From the NCBI GenBank assembly GCA_002068325.1, contig MVZH01000010.1, positions 1-42,224 of the forward strand: a stretch of DNA of 42,224 nt, in the 5' to 3' direction. Under the pieces are notes generated by a model that saw only the letters and a program-made list of their open reading frames with translations, had not been told where the DNA came from and did not search any database. This document shows, in pieces, positions 1 to 9,350 of the stretch. Source of the DNA: Lentisphaerae bacterium ADurb.BinA184 (lineage in GTDB: Bacteria > Verrucomicrobiota > Lentisphaeria > Oligosphaerales > MVZH01). A program made the translations under genes and the position numbers. Position 1 is the first letter of the stretch. Each line of letters begins with the position of its first letter.

Positions 1-1889
1 GATCCGCCGCCACTCCAGTCATGGACTTCCCATTCGTAGGCGGCCCCGCCGGACCAGGTTTGGTTGACGCCGTGGAGGGTGCCGAGGTTGTTGCCGGGAG
101 CGATGGTGGCGCCGTCGGCGAGGGTGGTGTCACCCGTGATGGTTCCGCTACCGAGAAGCCGGGCGCCGCTGTTGATGGTGACGCTGCCGGTTCCCGTTGC
201 CGAGCCGGTCGTATTGCTGACCACCAGTGTGCCCCCTTCGACCACGGTTCCGCCGCCATAGCTGTTCGGGGCCGAGAGCACGAGGATGCCGTCGCCCGTT
301 TTGCGGAAGCTGCCGGAACCGGAGAGGACACCGGAAATCTCCGCAGTGTCTGCCTCGGAATCGGGATTGTCGACCACCTTGATCTCGCGGGCTTTGGCGT
401 AGCGCGTGTCGATGGGGTTGGTGAGGGTGATGGGGGCGTTGGCCGTGAGAGAACCGAAGATCAGCGCCCGGTTGTCCCCGACATGGGTGTACCATTCCCA
501 CAGAATCTGGTCGCTGGCTCGGTCGGTATCCAGAGAGACTTTCACCGGGTTGCCGTAGGCGGCAAAGCCACCGCCGCCAGAGAGATTGATCTCATCGGGG
601 CCGCGGACGTTCAGCTTGGCGGTGAAGGTGCCGCCGTTGCCGCTTGAATTGTCGATCTCGTAGACCCCTCCAGTGAAAGCCGGGATGGCGGCGAACGGAC
701 CGGTGGTAGCGCCGGGGGCCGGGACAATGGAGTTGGAGGTGTTGCGGGCCGGATCGGTGTTGCTCAGGCCGCGCAGCGCACCCTCTTGCACGGTCCAACT
801 GAACTTCGCCGTCTTGTCGGTGGCACCGTCCAGTTGGGTGTAAGCGGCATTGCCAAGGGCAAGGGTTCCCGCGCCGAGTTTGAGTAGGGACATGGTCGAG
901 GCGGACTCGTTGAGGGTCGAGGCGGCGCCCGTCAGTCCGCTATCAGTGTCAGCACTTCTGTAGGCGCTCTGGAAACGAACGGATTTGCCTGCCGAACCCA
1001 GCGCCAGGGTTCCGTCTTCAACGAGAAGCGCGAGGCCAAAGTTGCCATCGTCACGGCCAGTGAAGACAATGACGTCGGCGTCGTCAAGCCGGGCCAGGCC
1101 CCCGGTGCTGCCGAGAAGTCCCCGCGAGGGATATCCGTCGGCCCGACCGCCGATTAGGAACTTCAGATTGTCAGCCGGATCATAGACCTGCGCGGTCTCG
1201 CCGCCGGCGGAGGTTAAGCCCCGCACGCAACCCCTGAAACGGACACGGGGGTGGATCCGATCCCCCCTTCGCCGATCATGGCGGATTGCCGGGTGCGATG
1301 CAGGCGGTCGGCGTGTGAGCATGCGGTCGGCACCGTCGGCCCCGGCGTTCGAAAAGCCCGTGGCCCCAGCCGGTTCGAGCGTGATAGGGATCCGGGCTGC
1401 ATACCGGCGAACGTCTGGATACATCCGCGTTTGCAGGATTTGCCAACCCGCGGTCTGTCCCCCCAAGACCGCCGTCAGTTCCGGCAGGCGCAAGGACACA
1501 TCGGCGCCGTAGGCAGAGGTCAGGCGGTCCGAACCCCATTCCCGTCCGGGATCCAACGGTCCGGGCAGGGCCGACGAGCAGGCGCTGAAGGACGGCTCAC
1601 GGCCGCCACACATGAAGACCTGGAGCGTGTACGGCTTCCCTGCATCGACATTGAGGGCGTAGGTCATACCGCCATAGTAGACCCGCCGCGCAGTCTCCGC
1701 CAGTTCGGCGCTGCCCAGCAGTGATCCGACCGAATAGCTGTGGGGCGTTCCCCCCCCCGTGCGCGTGCCGCCGGTGAACGAGGCCGTCAGATCGGCCAGA
1801 TTCCTCGTTCTGTCCGTGGAAAACGGCCTGCTGGTGCGGAGGCGCAGCCGGGACCGGCTTGCCGAGCGGGTCCTGCGAATGGGACGCAT
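1..1889 (-). CDS. Exported strand-repeat protein, 3' end beyond window
   Basis: The minus frame is open from the lipase stop at 1941-1943 to the left edge, so the C terminus is missing. Autotransporter-associated repeat motifs are visible: KTGDG-ILVLS followed by GGTVVEGGTLVVSN (about 205-300) and KLGAGTLALGN (about 850-880). An ADGATIAPGNNLGTL stretch at 75-120 is typical near the C-terminal end of such proteins. An upstream segment (about 1330-1800, with YALNVDAGKPYTLQVF) looks like a separate beta-sandwich domain that I do not recognise. The first ATG (1887-1889) gives an Arg/Ser-rich start with no signal peptide, so the true 5' end may be lost or elsewhere. At 1210-1320 the reading also looks non-protein-like, which suggests a pair of frameshifts or decay. 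The family is normally cell-surface or extracellular. The gene lies 51 bases after the lipase on the same strand. The family call is firm; the start is not. Confidence 0.62.
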   Translation of the reverse strand, partial: MRPIRRTRSASRSRLRLRTSRPFSTDRTRNLADLTASFTGGTRTGGGTPHSYSVGSLLGSAELAETARRVYYGGMTYALNVDAGKPYTLQVFMCGGREPSFSACSSALPGPLDPGREWGSDRLTSAYGADVSLRLPELTAVLGGQTAGWQILQTRMYPDVRRYAARIPITLEPAGATGFSNAGADGADRMLTRRPPASHPAIRHDRRRGDRIHPRVRFRGCVRGLTSAGGETAQVYDPADNLKFLIGGRADGYPSRGLLGSTGGLARLDDADVIVFTGRDDGNFGLALLVEDGTLALGSAGKSVRFQSAYRSADTDSGLTGAASTLNESASTMSLLKLGAGTLALGNAAYTQLDGATDKTAKFSWTVQEGALRGLSNTDPARNTSNSIVPAPGATTGPFAAIPAFTGGVYEIDNSSGNGGTFTAKLNVRGPDEINLSGGGGFAAYGNPVKVSLDTDRASDQILWEWYTHVGDNRALIFGSLTANAPITLTNPIDTRYAKAREIKVVDNPDSEADTAEISGVLSGSGSFRKTGDGILVLSAPNSYGGGTVVEGGTLVVSNTTGSATGTGSVTINSGARLLGSGTITGDTTLADGATIAPGNNLGTLHGVNQTWSGGAAYEWEVHDWSGGG

Positions 1890-1940
1890 GGTCCTGCTCA
1901 GCGGCGACGCCAGATTGGAGGGCAGAGAGGCCCTGCGCGA

Positions 1941-3800
1941 CTACCTCTCCGCCGCGGCATGCTCGAGTAGAATGCGGCGCACTTCCTCGATCACCAGCGG
2001 GTTGCCCTGGCAACTGTGGCCGTCGTCAACCACGAACTCGGACTCTGCCCCGTCGAGGTGAGCACTGGTGTAAGCCACCACGCCGTCCTTGCCTTCCGGC
2101 GGAACGGCGTCACCCTTCACCGGGATGATCGAGTGAGCACGGATCCCCGGAGCCACCGGGATCTGCGCCAGACGAAGCAGGACAGGATTCGCCGGCGACA
2201 TGCCATCGATGCTGGTGGGCATACGGCTGAACTTGACCGGTGGAGCAAACCGCTCCCGGAGCCGGGTCACCAGCGTACCCGCCTGGGTCAGGTTCGCGGG
2301 CAGTTGCACGAGACGGCGAACCAGGCCACGGATCAAGCCGGACGCCCGGTAGCTGCCGCGGTGCGGGGTGGAGATGAACACGAGGCGTTTGACCTGAGGC
2401 ATCGGCGTAAACACGGCGTAGTGCCGGACGAAGGCCTCCTCGTCCGCAGATAGATTGAGTTCCGCCAGGCGGTGTCCGGTCAAGGCTTGGATCAAGTCCT
2501 CGCCGGTGTCTGCCGCGGTCAGCTTCGTGAGGAGGCCGCCCTGGCTGTGGCCGACCACCACCATTTGCTGGAGGGCTGGATCGTTGCCGAACGGATCCAT
2601 GTCCGCGACGGTCTCGACGATGCTCTCGCGCAGGTGCGTTGCCGAGACGACCAGGGGAGGGCTGCTCTCATAGAAGTAGAACCAGAACTGGTACCGCCGG
2701 CGGATCTCAGGATCGGCACGCAGGCTGTTCCACATGTCGGCCCAGAGGAACGGACTGCTCATGGTGCCGTGCACGAACAGCACCGGGATCTTGCCGGGCG
2801 AATACGGTTCCACGGGGTAGATCCCGGCATGGACGGGAGCCCGTCCTAGGCGGAAGACCTGACGGCCGATCCTCCACACGAGAGGGTCGTCGAGGGCATA
2901 TGCGATCGCGGCAGTCTGGTCTGTCTCGACGGGAATCGTCCGGTTCCCGATCTCGATGTCCTGCGGGTCGGCCGGTGTGACGATCCGGATGGTCGCGTTC
3001 CGTACGACGCCCTCGCCCACCGCCGGTGGGTCGCAGGTCAGGAGAACGGTGGCGCCCATCGTCTGCCGGAAAAGTCGGTTGGGGGCTCGGCGTCGCACCG
3101 CGATGACGGGGGTGCCGATGCCCGAGACGCGGTTGCGGGTTTCCAGGCCGCGCACCACGTACTGGTGGGCCAGAAACATGGCCTCGAAGGACTCGAGCGT
3201 GGCGATCATATCTGGTCTGGCAAAGGCAATCTCGATCTCCCCCAACGGCGTGCGGCGTGTTCCTGGCCGCAGGGCCACACGTCCCTCTGCATCGGCGAAC
3301 GCTTCGCCCAAGGCGAAGTTGTACAGGTCACATGCGGCCCGCAGGTGCCGGTCATACGCAGTTGGCAACGGGCCGATCCCATCGGCAAAAAGATACAGAT
3401 AGGCACTCACGGCGGCGGCCAGATAGCAGTCGCGAGCCCGTTCCCGGTCGCCGCGACGCCCGGCTCGGGTCTCCAGTTCCCTGGCCCGCAAGTAACTGAG
3501 CTCAGCCATGGCGAACATGGCATCGCGGCGGCCATCGACCAAGGCCTTTGGCCAAAGGGCGACTAGGCACTCGTCCGGCGACTGGCGGTAGGCCTCCTCA
3601 AGGCCATAGCGGCGCAGGACGAGCCGTGCGCTGCCGGCTGGGCGGTCCGACGTCAAGGGGCTGTCCATCGCCTCGTGACAGGCCGCCGCATGCCCGACGC
3701 GCTCGACGGAGACCTGCCGGGTGACGCACCCAGGCAGCCATAGCAGGGCCCCGGCGCATACCAGCCAGGGAATGGTGCCATTTCGCCGGGCCGAACGCAT
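1941..3800 (-). CDS. Lipoprotein alpha/beta-hydrolase (lipase/esterase)
   Basis: A predicted 619-residue lipid-anchored hydrolase. The N terminus has a basic start, a hydrophobic stretch and a lipobox LPGC with the lipidated Cys at 25. Residues about 30-320 are an uncharacterised, mostly helical region. The alpha/beta-hydrolase domain follows, with the oxyanion loop VHGT at about 343-346, the nucleophile elbow GHSQGG with Ser419, and a late DDGHS motif whose His595 is a good candidate for the catalytic His. The start at 3800 was chosen over an upstream ATG at 3881 because an AAGGAG ribosome site lies about 7 bases before it and the lipoprotein signal begins there. It is the fourth gene of the sulfatase-led minus-strand cluster, 121 bases after the barrel gene. 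It probably hydrolyses acyl esters at the envelope; the substrate cannot be told from sequence. Confidence 0.85.
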   Translation of the reverse strand: MRSARRNGTIPWLVCAGALLWLPGCVTRQVSVERVGHAAACHEAMDSPLTSDRPAGSARLVLRRYGLEEAYRQSPDECLVALWPKALVDGRRDAMFAMAELSYLRARELETRAGRRGDRERARDCYLAAAVSAYLYLFADGIGPLPTAYDRHLRAACDLYNFALGEAFADAEGRVALRPGTRRTPLGEIEIAFARPDMIATLESFEAMFLAHQYVVRGLETRNRVSGIGTPVIAVRRRAPNRLFRQTMGATVLLTCDPPAVGEGVVRNATIRIVTPADPQDIEIGNRTIPVETDQTAAIAYALDDPLVWRIGRQVFRLGRAPVHAGIYPVEPYSPGKIPVLFVHGTMSSPFLWADMWNSLRADPEIRRRYQFWFYFYESSPPLVVSATHLRESIVETVADMDPFGNDPALQQMVVVGHSQGGLLTKLTAADTGEDLIQALTGHRLAELNLSADEEAFVRHYAVFTPMPQVKRLVFISTPHRGSYRASGLIRGLVRRLVQLPANLTQAGTLVTRLRERFAPPVKFSRMPTSIDGMSPANPVLLRLAQIPVAPGIRAHSIIPVKGDAVPPEGKDGVVAYTSAHLDGAESEFVVDDGHSCQGNPLVIEEVRRILLEHAAAER

Positions 3801-3921
3801 ACGGATCTCCTTCTCCGGGGGTCTGCCGCTCCCCAGCCCCCCCCAACCGACCCACTCTCCTTGCCAAGGGCCATCGCACACTGGGGAACCCCGGAGTCCT
3901 AGGATCGCCTTCCGCCTTACA

Positions 3922-4677
3922 CTAAAACGTTACGCCGACGCCCAGGATCAGGCCGGAGAATGCGACGTTCAGCTCATTGTCGTCGTCCCTGTCTCCTTTG
4001 AACCTGTAGCCTACCGTACGGTAGCCCACCCGCACGGCGACGTTGTCGGTGACGTTGTACTGGAGTTGGGGCTGCAACTCGTAGACCAGATCGGAGTCGC
4101 CTCCGCCGCCGATCGCCAGCGTCGGGTTGAAGCGCAGGCCGCGGACTTTCGACGGGAAGATGGGGATACTGGGCCGCACCACCAGGATCGGGTCCGTTAG
4201 GTCGTTCTCCTTCTCGAACGTTCCCACGCCGGTCACCTTGAGTTCGGTTTCGGTATGCAGGTTCCGCACACCAACCAGAAGGTCGAACGTCTGGCCCTCC
4301 ATCCAGCCGTCGATCTGATAGCCGACGGCCAGTTCAGCCAGAAAAACGTCCATGTCCACGGAGCCGCCCGCAGGCTGATCCTCCACGTCCAGTTCATCCG
4401 TGCTCATCGCGAAGAAATCCGCCTGTCCCCAGACGAGAAACCGGTCGTACTGCAGCACGCCCAGCAGCGAGCCGCCGATCTCCACGGCCTCGACCAGGTC
4501 AGTGAACGGCTTGTCGAAGTCAACCTCCCTTCCCTTCACGGTGAGGTCGCCCTCGATGCCCACGGTCCACAGGTAGGGCGTGAGTTCGAATGCCCAGCCC
4601 TGCGGATCCTCTGCGTGGCCTGCGGAAACCGTCGCCAGCAATAACGCCGCCACCAGCCCTGCCGTTCTTGCCTGCAT
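3922..4677 (-). CDS. Outer-membrane beta-barrel protein
   Basis: A 251-residue exported protein. The Sec signal is MQARTAGLVAALLLATVSAGHA, cut after AGHA. The mature chain shows alternating hydrophobic/polar strands (ELTPYLWTVGIEG, FLVWGQADFFAMS, VAVRVGYRTVGYRF) and ends in GVGVTF, a terminal aromatic typical of outer-membrane barrels. It resembles a widespread uncharacterised barrel family whose members begin LTPYLW and carry a DKPFTDL-like loop. The start at 4677 is supported by AGGAAGGAG about 9 bases upstream; a longer reading from 4806 lacks a signal peptide. It sits between the DUF4239 gene and the lipoprotein lipase. A role as porin or envelope partner for this cluster is inference. 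Confidence 0.78.
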   Translation of the reverse strand: MQARTAGLVAALLLATVSAGHAEDPQGWAFELTPYLWTVGIEGDLTVKGREVDFDKPFTDLVEAVEIGGSLLGVLQYDRFLVWGQADFFAMSTDELDVEDQPAGGSVDMDVFLAELAVGYQIDGWMEGQTFDLLVGVRNLHTETELKVTGVGTFEKENDLTDPILVVRPSIPIFPSKVRGLRFNPTLAIGGGGDSDLVYELQPQLQYNVTDNVAVRVGYRTVGYRFKGDRDDDNELNVAFSGLILGVGVTF

Positions 4678-4838
4678 GTGCCCAGCTCCTTCCTGTTCAT
4701 GTTGTGTCCCGGTTCCGGTCAGGACCCGTTGCGCACTGCGCTCGGGCAGGCACACCGGCTTGTCCTCTTGTGTCCTTCCTGCTCTCTCGCGCCCGGTCGG
4801 GTACACATGGGAGTGCTGCTCCCAGGCTGGACTGCGAA

Positions 4839-4852
4839 GGTTCAGGGTTCAG
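4839..4852. repeat. Two heptamer repeats at gene end
   Basis: Two perfect copies of GGTTCAG in tandem, overlapping the last codons of the DUF4239 gene. The unit belongs with the 7-base arrays seen at 32564-32611 and 39559-39607. Confidence 0.5.
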
Positions 4853-5651
4853 GCCCCCGCTCCCAGTCCAGCATGGCTCTCGCCTGCAGGAGCGGTGTCT
4901 GATCTACCCGGATCAACCCGCTCTGCGGGCGGTCCAGATCCAGAATCACGTAGATCGTCCCGCTGACCAGAACCGTTAGCAGGATACTGGCGGGCCAGCC
5001 ATGGTACCGCCCCAGGCCGCCGGAGTATCCCACCGCGCCGGCAGACGTGACTGCGGCTCCAAAGAGCAGGGCGATGATGACCCCTGGCACCCGGCTTTCG
5101 TAGGCATAGACCCGGCGTCGGTGCACGGACAGTGCGTCCTTCAGAGCCGAGAGGAGGCCCTCGGCCCCGGGCACGGTGGGCGAGGCCCGCAACATGTCCC
5201 TCGCCAGCTCCCACATCCGGCGGTGCAGCTCCTCGGCACGGGCCAGCCCGGCCGCCAACGCCTCCACCGTTATTCTGCCCTGCACCAAACGGGGATCGGT
5301 GCGCACGCCAACATACTGCCCGAGAAGTTCCCGGAACTGCCCGCGCTGCGGCTCGGGCAGCAGGCTGCTGTCCAGATAGAGTCCCGTGAGGGCGTTTGCG
5401 TCCTCCATCACCAGGGCACGTCGCACCTCATAGCGCGCGGTCGACATGCTGAACGAGAAGCCCAGCAGCAAGGCCAGGAGTCCGAGCAATGACCCTTGGA
5501 CGGCGCCAAAATGGCCCCGCCCCGTGTCGCCCGTCTGCTCCCGCAACCGGTGGCCGATTCTGTACCCCACGCTTACCGCCACCGGCATGGCCAGCACGAG
5601 CGCCAGGCTCACCGGCCAGGCCTCCAGTTGTGAGAACCAGCTCAAGTGCAT
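4842..5651 (-). CDS. DUF4239 (bestrophin-like) membrane protein
   Basis: A 269-residue integral membrane protein. There are two hydrophobic helices in the N-terminal third (about 15-35 and 52-70, the second with GLLALLLGFSFSMS), a soluble helical middle (about 75-185) and two more helices at about 190-212 and 222-240. The motif of a small-residue helix followed by A-R-Y-E-x-R-R-x-x-V-x-E-x-N-A is characteristic of the DUF4239 family, distantly likened to bestrophin channels. A GGAGG site about 8 bases before the ATG supports the start. The biochemical role of the family is unknown to me. It is co-directional with the sulfatase (198-base gap) and the barrel protein (164-base gap). Two copies of the heptamer GGTTCAG overlap its stop codon. 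Confidence 0.8.
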   Translation of the reverse strand: MHLSWFSQLEAWPVSLALVLAMPVAVSVGYRIGHRLREQTGDTGRGHFGAVQGSLLGLLALLLGFSFSMSTARYEVRRALVMEDANALTGLYLDSSLLPEPQRGQFRELLGQYVGVRTDPRLVQGRITVEALAAGLARAEELHRRMWELARDMLRASPTVPGAEGLLSALKDALSVHRRRVYAYESRVPGVIIALLFGAAVTSAGAVGYSGGLGRYHGWPASILLTVLVSGTIYVILDLDRPQSGLIRVDQTPLLQARAMLDWERGPEP

Positions 5652-5849
5652 CCCATGTCCTCCGCGCTCTCCGTGTTCCTCAACATGCTGCCGCGACTGA
5701 CTTCGATGGTGACCGCGACGGCCCGCCGTGGGCTTCCACCGGGAGCCCGCAGACGGTCACTCCAAGACCCGTGGAGTGCTTCCTCAGGCGGCCGCCCGGC
5801 GCCCCTGTCAAGATCCACGGCCGTCGGCCGGTCCTTTCACCCTCTCCCT

Positions 5850-8210
5850 TCACTGCCTTGTCATGGCCAGGTGCAGGCGTTCCTCCGGGCTGATCAGGTG
5901 GTCGTGGTCGTCCTTGCCCAGGTCAATCTGCACCCAGTGGATCTTGCCGGTGAAGGCACTGGTCTTCCGGTCGTAGTCGGAGGTCACCGGCGTCCCGCTC
6001 TCGCGGCCGACGTCGGTGGTCTCGTCGCAGGAGAACATCATGGGGACGGTGTTCCCGATCCGCCCCTCGCCCGCCTTCCGGCCGTCGTAGAAGAGAGTCA
6101 CGTTGCCGCCCTTGGCCAGGCCGCCGCCGTCGTAGGCGAATTCCATCCGCACCTGGTGCCTGCCAGCCGGGATCTTGTGGTCGGCCGCGACGGTGAAGAC
6201 CTTGAGTCCGAGGAGGTTGTACGCGAACTTCGCCTTCCCTTCCCTGGCATAGAGACTCAGGCCGCCGAACGCGCCGCCCTGGGCGAGGATGACGCCCTCG
6301 GCGCCCGCCGCCGGCACGTCGAGTTCGGCCGTGATCGAGAAGGACTTGTTCTTCATGACCACGACGCAGTTCTCCGTCAGCCGGCCCATGCCGCTGAACA
6401 GCAGCTGCGAGTCGCCTCTGATCAAGGTGGGGCGGCCGGCGAGATCCGGGTTGAAGCGCTCCGGCCGGCGGTCGTCAAGGGGCAGGACGTTGTACTTGAC
6501 CGCCTCGATCAGCCACAGGCGCTGCAGCTCGTGCAGCTTCTCCGGCATCTCCTTCGAGAGATCGCGCGCCTGCGTCCAGTCCGTCCTCCCATCATAGAGT
6601 TCCCAGACGTCGTCGTCGAAGGCGGGCAGCTTCTCCACGATGAACGGCGTCGAATGCCGGGTCACGGCGCTCCAGCCCCTGTGGTAGATGCCGCGGTTGC
6701 AGAACATCTCGAAGTATTGCGTTTCGTGCCGCTCCGGCGCCTGGGCGTCATCGAAGCTGAACAGCATGCTCGTCCCTTCCAGCGCGCTTTGCTGGACGCC
6801 GTTGACGACGGCGGGCTCGGGGATGCCGGCCGCCTCGAGGATGGTCGGCGCGACATCAATGACGTGGCAGAACTGGCTCCGCACCTCGCCCTTGGCCCGG
6901 ATCCCGTTCGGCCAGTGCACGATCGTCCCGTTGCGCGTCCCGCCCCAGTGCGAGGCGACCTGCTTCGTCCACTGGTACGGCGTGTCCATCGCGTGCGCCC
7001 AGCCCACGGCATAGTGGTTGTAGGCCTCGGGTCCCCCGAACTTGGCGATCCTCTGCGCCAGGAATTCGGGAGTCTCCAGTTCCAGGCCGTTGAGGTGGAT
7101 GTTCTCGTTGAACGTGCCCGGCAGCCCGCCCTCGGCCGACGCGCCGTTGTCGCCAACAATGACATAGACGAGTGTGTCGTCGAGCGCCTCCAGGTCGGCC
7201 AGGGCGGCAACCAGTCGCCCGACCTGGCAGTCCGTGTGCGCCATGAACCCGGCGTAGACTTCCATCTCCCGGGCCAGCACCGGTCTCAGCTTGGGATCCA
7301 TCTCGTCCCAGGCCGGGATCTCCTTCGGGCGCTTGGTCAGTTCCGCGTCGGGGGGAACGACCCCCAGCTTCTTCTGGCGGGCGAAGGTCTCCTCACGCAG
7401 CCTGTCCCACCCCTGGTCGAACTTGCCCTTGTACGTGTCCGTCCATTCCGGAGGGACGTGGTGCGGCGCATGCGTTGCCCCCGGGGCGAAGTACATGAAG
7501 AACGGCTTGTCCGGCATCAGGGCCTTCTGCTGGCGGACCCAGGCGATGGCCTTGTCGGTCATGTCCTCGGTGAAGTGGTAGCCCTCCTCCGCCGTCCGGG
7601 GTGGGTCTGTCGGGATGGTGCCTTCATAGAGGGCCGGGTCGTACTGATTGGTCTCGCCGCCAAGGAAGCCGTAGAAGTACTCGAAGCCGCCGCCGCCCGT
7701 GGGCCAGGCGTCGAAGGGGCCCATCGGGCTGGTCTGCCACACCGGCACTTCGTGGCACTTGCCGAACTGGGCCGTGGCATAGCCGTTGAGTTTCAGCGTC
7801 ATGGCCAGCGGCGCCTTGCTCCTGGGCCGGATCGAGGTGTACCCCGGAGCCGAGGTGGCCAACTCGGTGATGCAGCCCATCCCAACCGAGTGGTGGTTGC
7901 GGCCGGTCAGGAGCGCCTGGCGCGTGGGCGAGCACAGCGCCGTGGTGTGGAAGCGGCTGTAGCGAAGGCCGTTCGCCGCCAGCCTCTCGAAAGTGGGGGT
8001 CTGGCACGGCCCACCGAAAGCGCTCGATGAGCCGAAGCCCGCGTCGTCGATCAGGACGATCAGCACATTGGGCGCGCCCTTCGGAGGCCGCAGCGATTCG
8101 ATCGGCGGAAAACTGGCGTCCGGGCCCTTGGCGTCATACGCCGTCAACCCCACATGCTGCAGATCCGGGATGGGAAGGATGGAACGGCTGAACGGGTTCT
8201 GGCTGCTCAT
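5850..8210 (-). CDS. Arylsulfatase-type sulfatase
   Basis: A 786-residue type I sulfatase that would hydrolyse sulfate esters. The formylglycine motif CSPTR is at 93-97, in the longer context CSPTRQALLTGR. The metal-binding DD is at 55-56 (VLIDDAGFG), with Lys151/His153 in GKCH, where most relatives have GKWH, and a later GDNGAS motif. A C-terminal beta-rich region of about 200 residues follows the catalytic core, as in the long arylsulfatase subgroup. No signal peptide is evident; the N terminus (MSSQNPFSRS) looks cytosolic, which is worth noting for a family often exported. A perfect AGGAGG lies 6 bases before the ATG. The Cys must be oxidised by a maturase not in this window. It heads the minus-strand cluster with the DUF4239, barrel and lipase genes, suggesting degradation of a sulfated, possibly acylated compound (inference). 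Confidence 0.93.
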   Translation of the reverse strand: MSSQNPFSRSILPIPDLQHVGLTAYDAKGPDASFPPIESLRPPKGAPNVLIVLIDDAGFGSSSAFGGPCQTPTFERLAANGLRYSRFHTTALCSPTRQALLTGRNHHSVGMGCITELATSAPGYTSIRPRSKAPLAMTLKLNGYATAQFGKCHEVPVWQTSPMGPFDAWPTGGGGFEYFYGFLGGETNQYDPALYEGTIPTDPPRTAEEGYHFTEDMTDKAIAWVRQQKALMPDKPFFMYFAPGATHAPHHVPPEWTDTYKGKFDQGWDRLREETFARQKKLGVVPPDAELTKRPKEIPAWDEMDPKLRPVLAREMEVYAGFMAHTDCQVGRLVAALADLEALDDTLVYVIVGDNGASAEGGLPGTFNENIHLNGLELETPEFLAQRIAKFGGPEAYNHYAVGWAHAMDTPYQWTKQVASHWGGTRNGTIVHWPNGIRAKGEVRSQFCHVIDVAPTILEAAGIPEPAVVNGVQQSALEGTSMLFSFDDAQAPERHETQYFEMFCNRGIYHRGWSAVTRHSTPFIVEKLPAFDDDVWELYDGRTDWTQARDLSKEMPEKLHELQRLWLIEAVKYNVLPLDDRRPERFNPDLAGRPTLIRGDSQLLFSGMGRLTENCVVVMKNKSFSITAELDVPAAGAEGVILAQGGAFGGLSLYAREGKAKFAYNLLGLKVFTVAADHKIPAGRHQVRMEFAYDGGGLAKGGNVTLFYDGRKAGEGRIGNTVPMMFSCDETTDVGRESGTPVTSDYDRKTSAFTGKIHWVQIDLGKDDHDHLISPEERLHLAMTRQ

Positions 8211-8976
8211 GACTGGCCTCCTACCATGTGATTCGCGATCGCCACCCTCTCTTCGTCATGCCATGTTCAACGACACCCTATCGGTCTGAAGCCTGCCCCG
8301 ACCGGCATGCCTAGGCGCAGCGTCTTCATCTCGATCTCCAAGGCCCGCTCGGGAATAGCGAAGCCCGTCCGCGTCGATTACCCCGTGGGGCTATCGGGCC
8401 GGTCGATCTGCAGCCCCACCGTGTGCGGGATTACGCTCCAGACGTCGCGGATCCAGACGGTAATCACGGGCTGTATGCCGAGAACCGACCTCGATCCGTC
8501 GTCGCTGACGACGTGGCGCATGCCCCCCATGCGGTGTCCCTGCGAAGCTGTCCTATACACTAGCATCGCGCAGCGCGGGATTCAAGGCGGAGGGGGAAGC
8601 ACCAGTAGGGCGTGGTGGAACGCGCTCAGTCAGTGGCAGGCGCACCCGCGACGGGAGGAAAGGCGAACGCCGCGCCTCCCTGTTGCGCCTGGAATGGAAG
8701 ACGTCATCCGGCCAGGTTTGGGCCACGAACACCAAAGAGATCGCCCCGGACGACGGCCATAAGGTCTGGTACCAGACCCTGCGCGACCTGGGGTCCCGCT
8801 ACCCCCTCGCGCCATACTCGGAGCACAAGCGGCCCGTCCTCGCCGGGTGCCACGCATGCCAGGTCTTTTCACGGAGGGCACGGCAGGCTACGTTAACCCC
8901 GGGCAAACGCATGCAGGTAATCCATGGCCTGACCGCCCCGGCCACCGGATGAGCCGTCCACCGTTCAGTCCACCTT
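8211..8976. other. Gene-poor stretch between sulfatase and small ORF
   Basis: No recognisable gene. A 62-codon minus ORF (8378-8566) continues in the same frame past its stop to a second stop near 8267, with protein-like text on both sides (ITVWIRDVW; GFAIPERALEIEMKTLRLGMP). This could be a decayed gene, but I cannot name a family. No convincing promoter or terminator was seen. Confidence 0.3.
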
Positions 8977-9306
8977 TCACTGACGCATTGCGGTACGTGA
9001 CACCTCAGCGACAAGGGACGCGGACGGTGTAGAGGGTGTAGACCGGACTGACGGCTCCGGCGAGGGTTCGGCAGCCGTGCGCCGCCCGCTGCAAGGTTCG
9101 AACGGCCAGTCCGTGACACCCCCGCCGGACGGGTCGAGGCCGAAACGCCGGGCTGTGTCCGCGTGATCCCGCCACTGAACGTAGTGGAACTGGATCTGAT
9201 CCGGCAGGACGCCGTACACCTCGCCGAACCGCACCAGCGCAGACCGGCCGTCCCTCACGCCTGCACCGCCGTAAGGTTCTGCCTCCGGCGAAGCGGGCCT
9301 TGTCAT
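8977..9306 (-). CDS. Candidate small protein, unknown function
   Basis: A 109-residue reading on the minus strand whose middle is strongly protein-like: RFGEVYGVLPDQIQFHYVQW, then RDHADTARRFGLDPS, encoded with G/C-rich third positions as in the neighbouring genes. The C-terminal third is Pro/Ser/Thr-rich and less convincing. The ATG at 9304-9306 is a guess: GGAGG lies 17 bases upstream, and a longer reading extends into the next gene's control region. It is divergent from the giant repeat gene. I do not recognise the family. It may be a real small gene or the tail of a decayed larger one. Confidence 0.4.
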   Translation of the reverse strand: MTRPASPEAEPYGGAGVRDGRSALVRFGEVYGVLPDQIQFHYVQWRDHADTARRFGLDPSGGGVTDWPFEPCSGRRTAAEPSPEPSVRSTPSTPSASLVAEVSRTAMRQ

Positions 9307-9350
9307 CCTGTCGCCTGTATGTACCTCCAACCTCCAAGCCCAGGCGGGCA

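Noticed and set aside
5646..8030. Plus-strand open frame of 794 codons
   Set aside because: Antisense to the sulfatase, which has all catalytic motifs and a strong ribosome site.
8683..8952. 89-codon plus ORF in the spacer
   Set aside because: No ribosome site, no recognisable domain and mixed codon character.
9090..9115. GGTTCGAACGG resembling a tRNA T-loop
   Set aside because: No acceptor stem, anticodon arm or 3' end can be folded around it.
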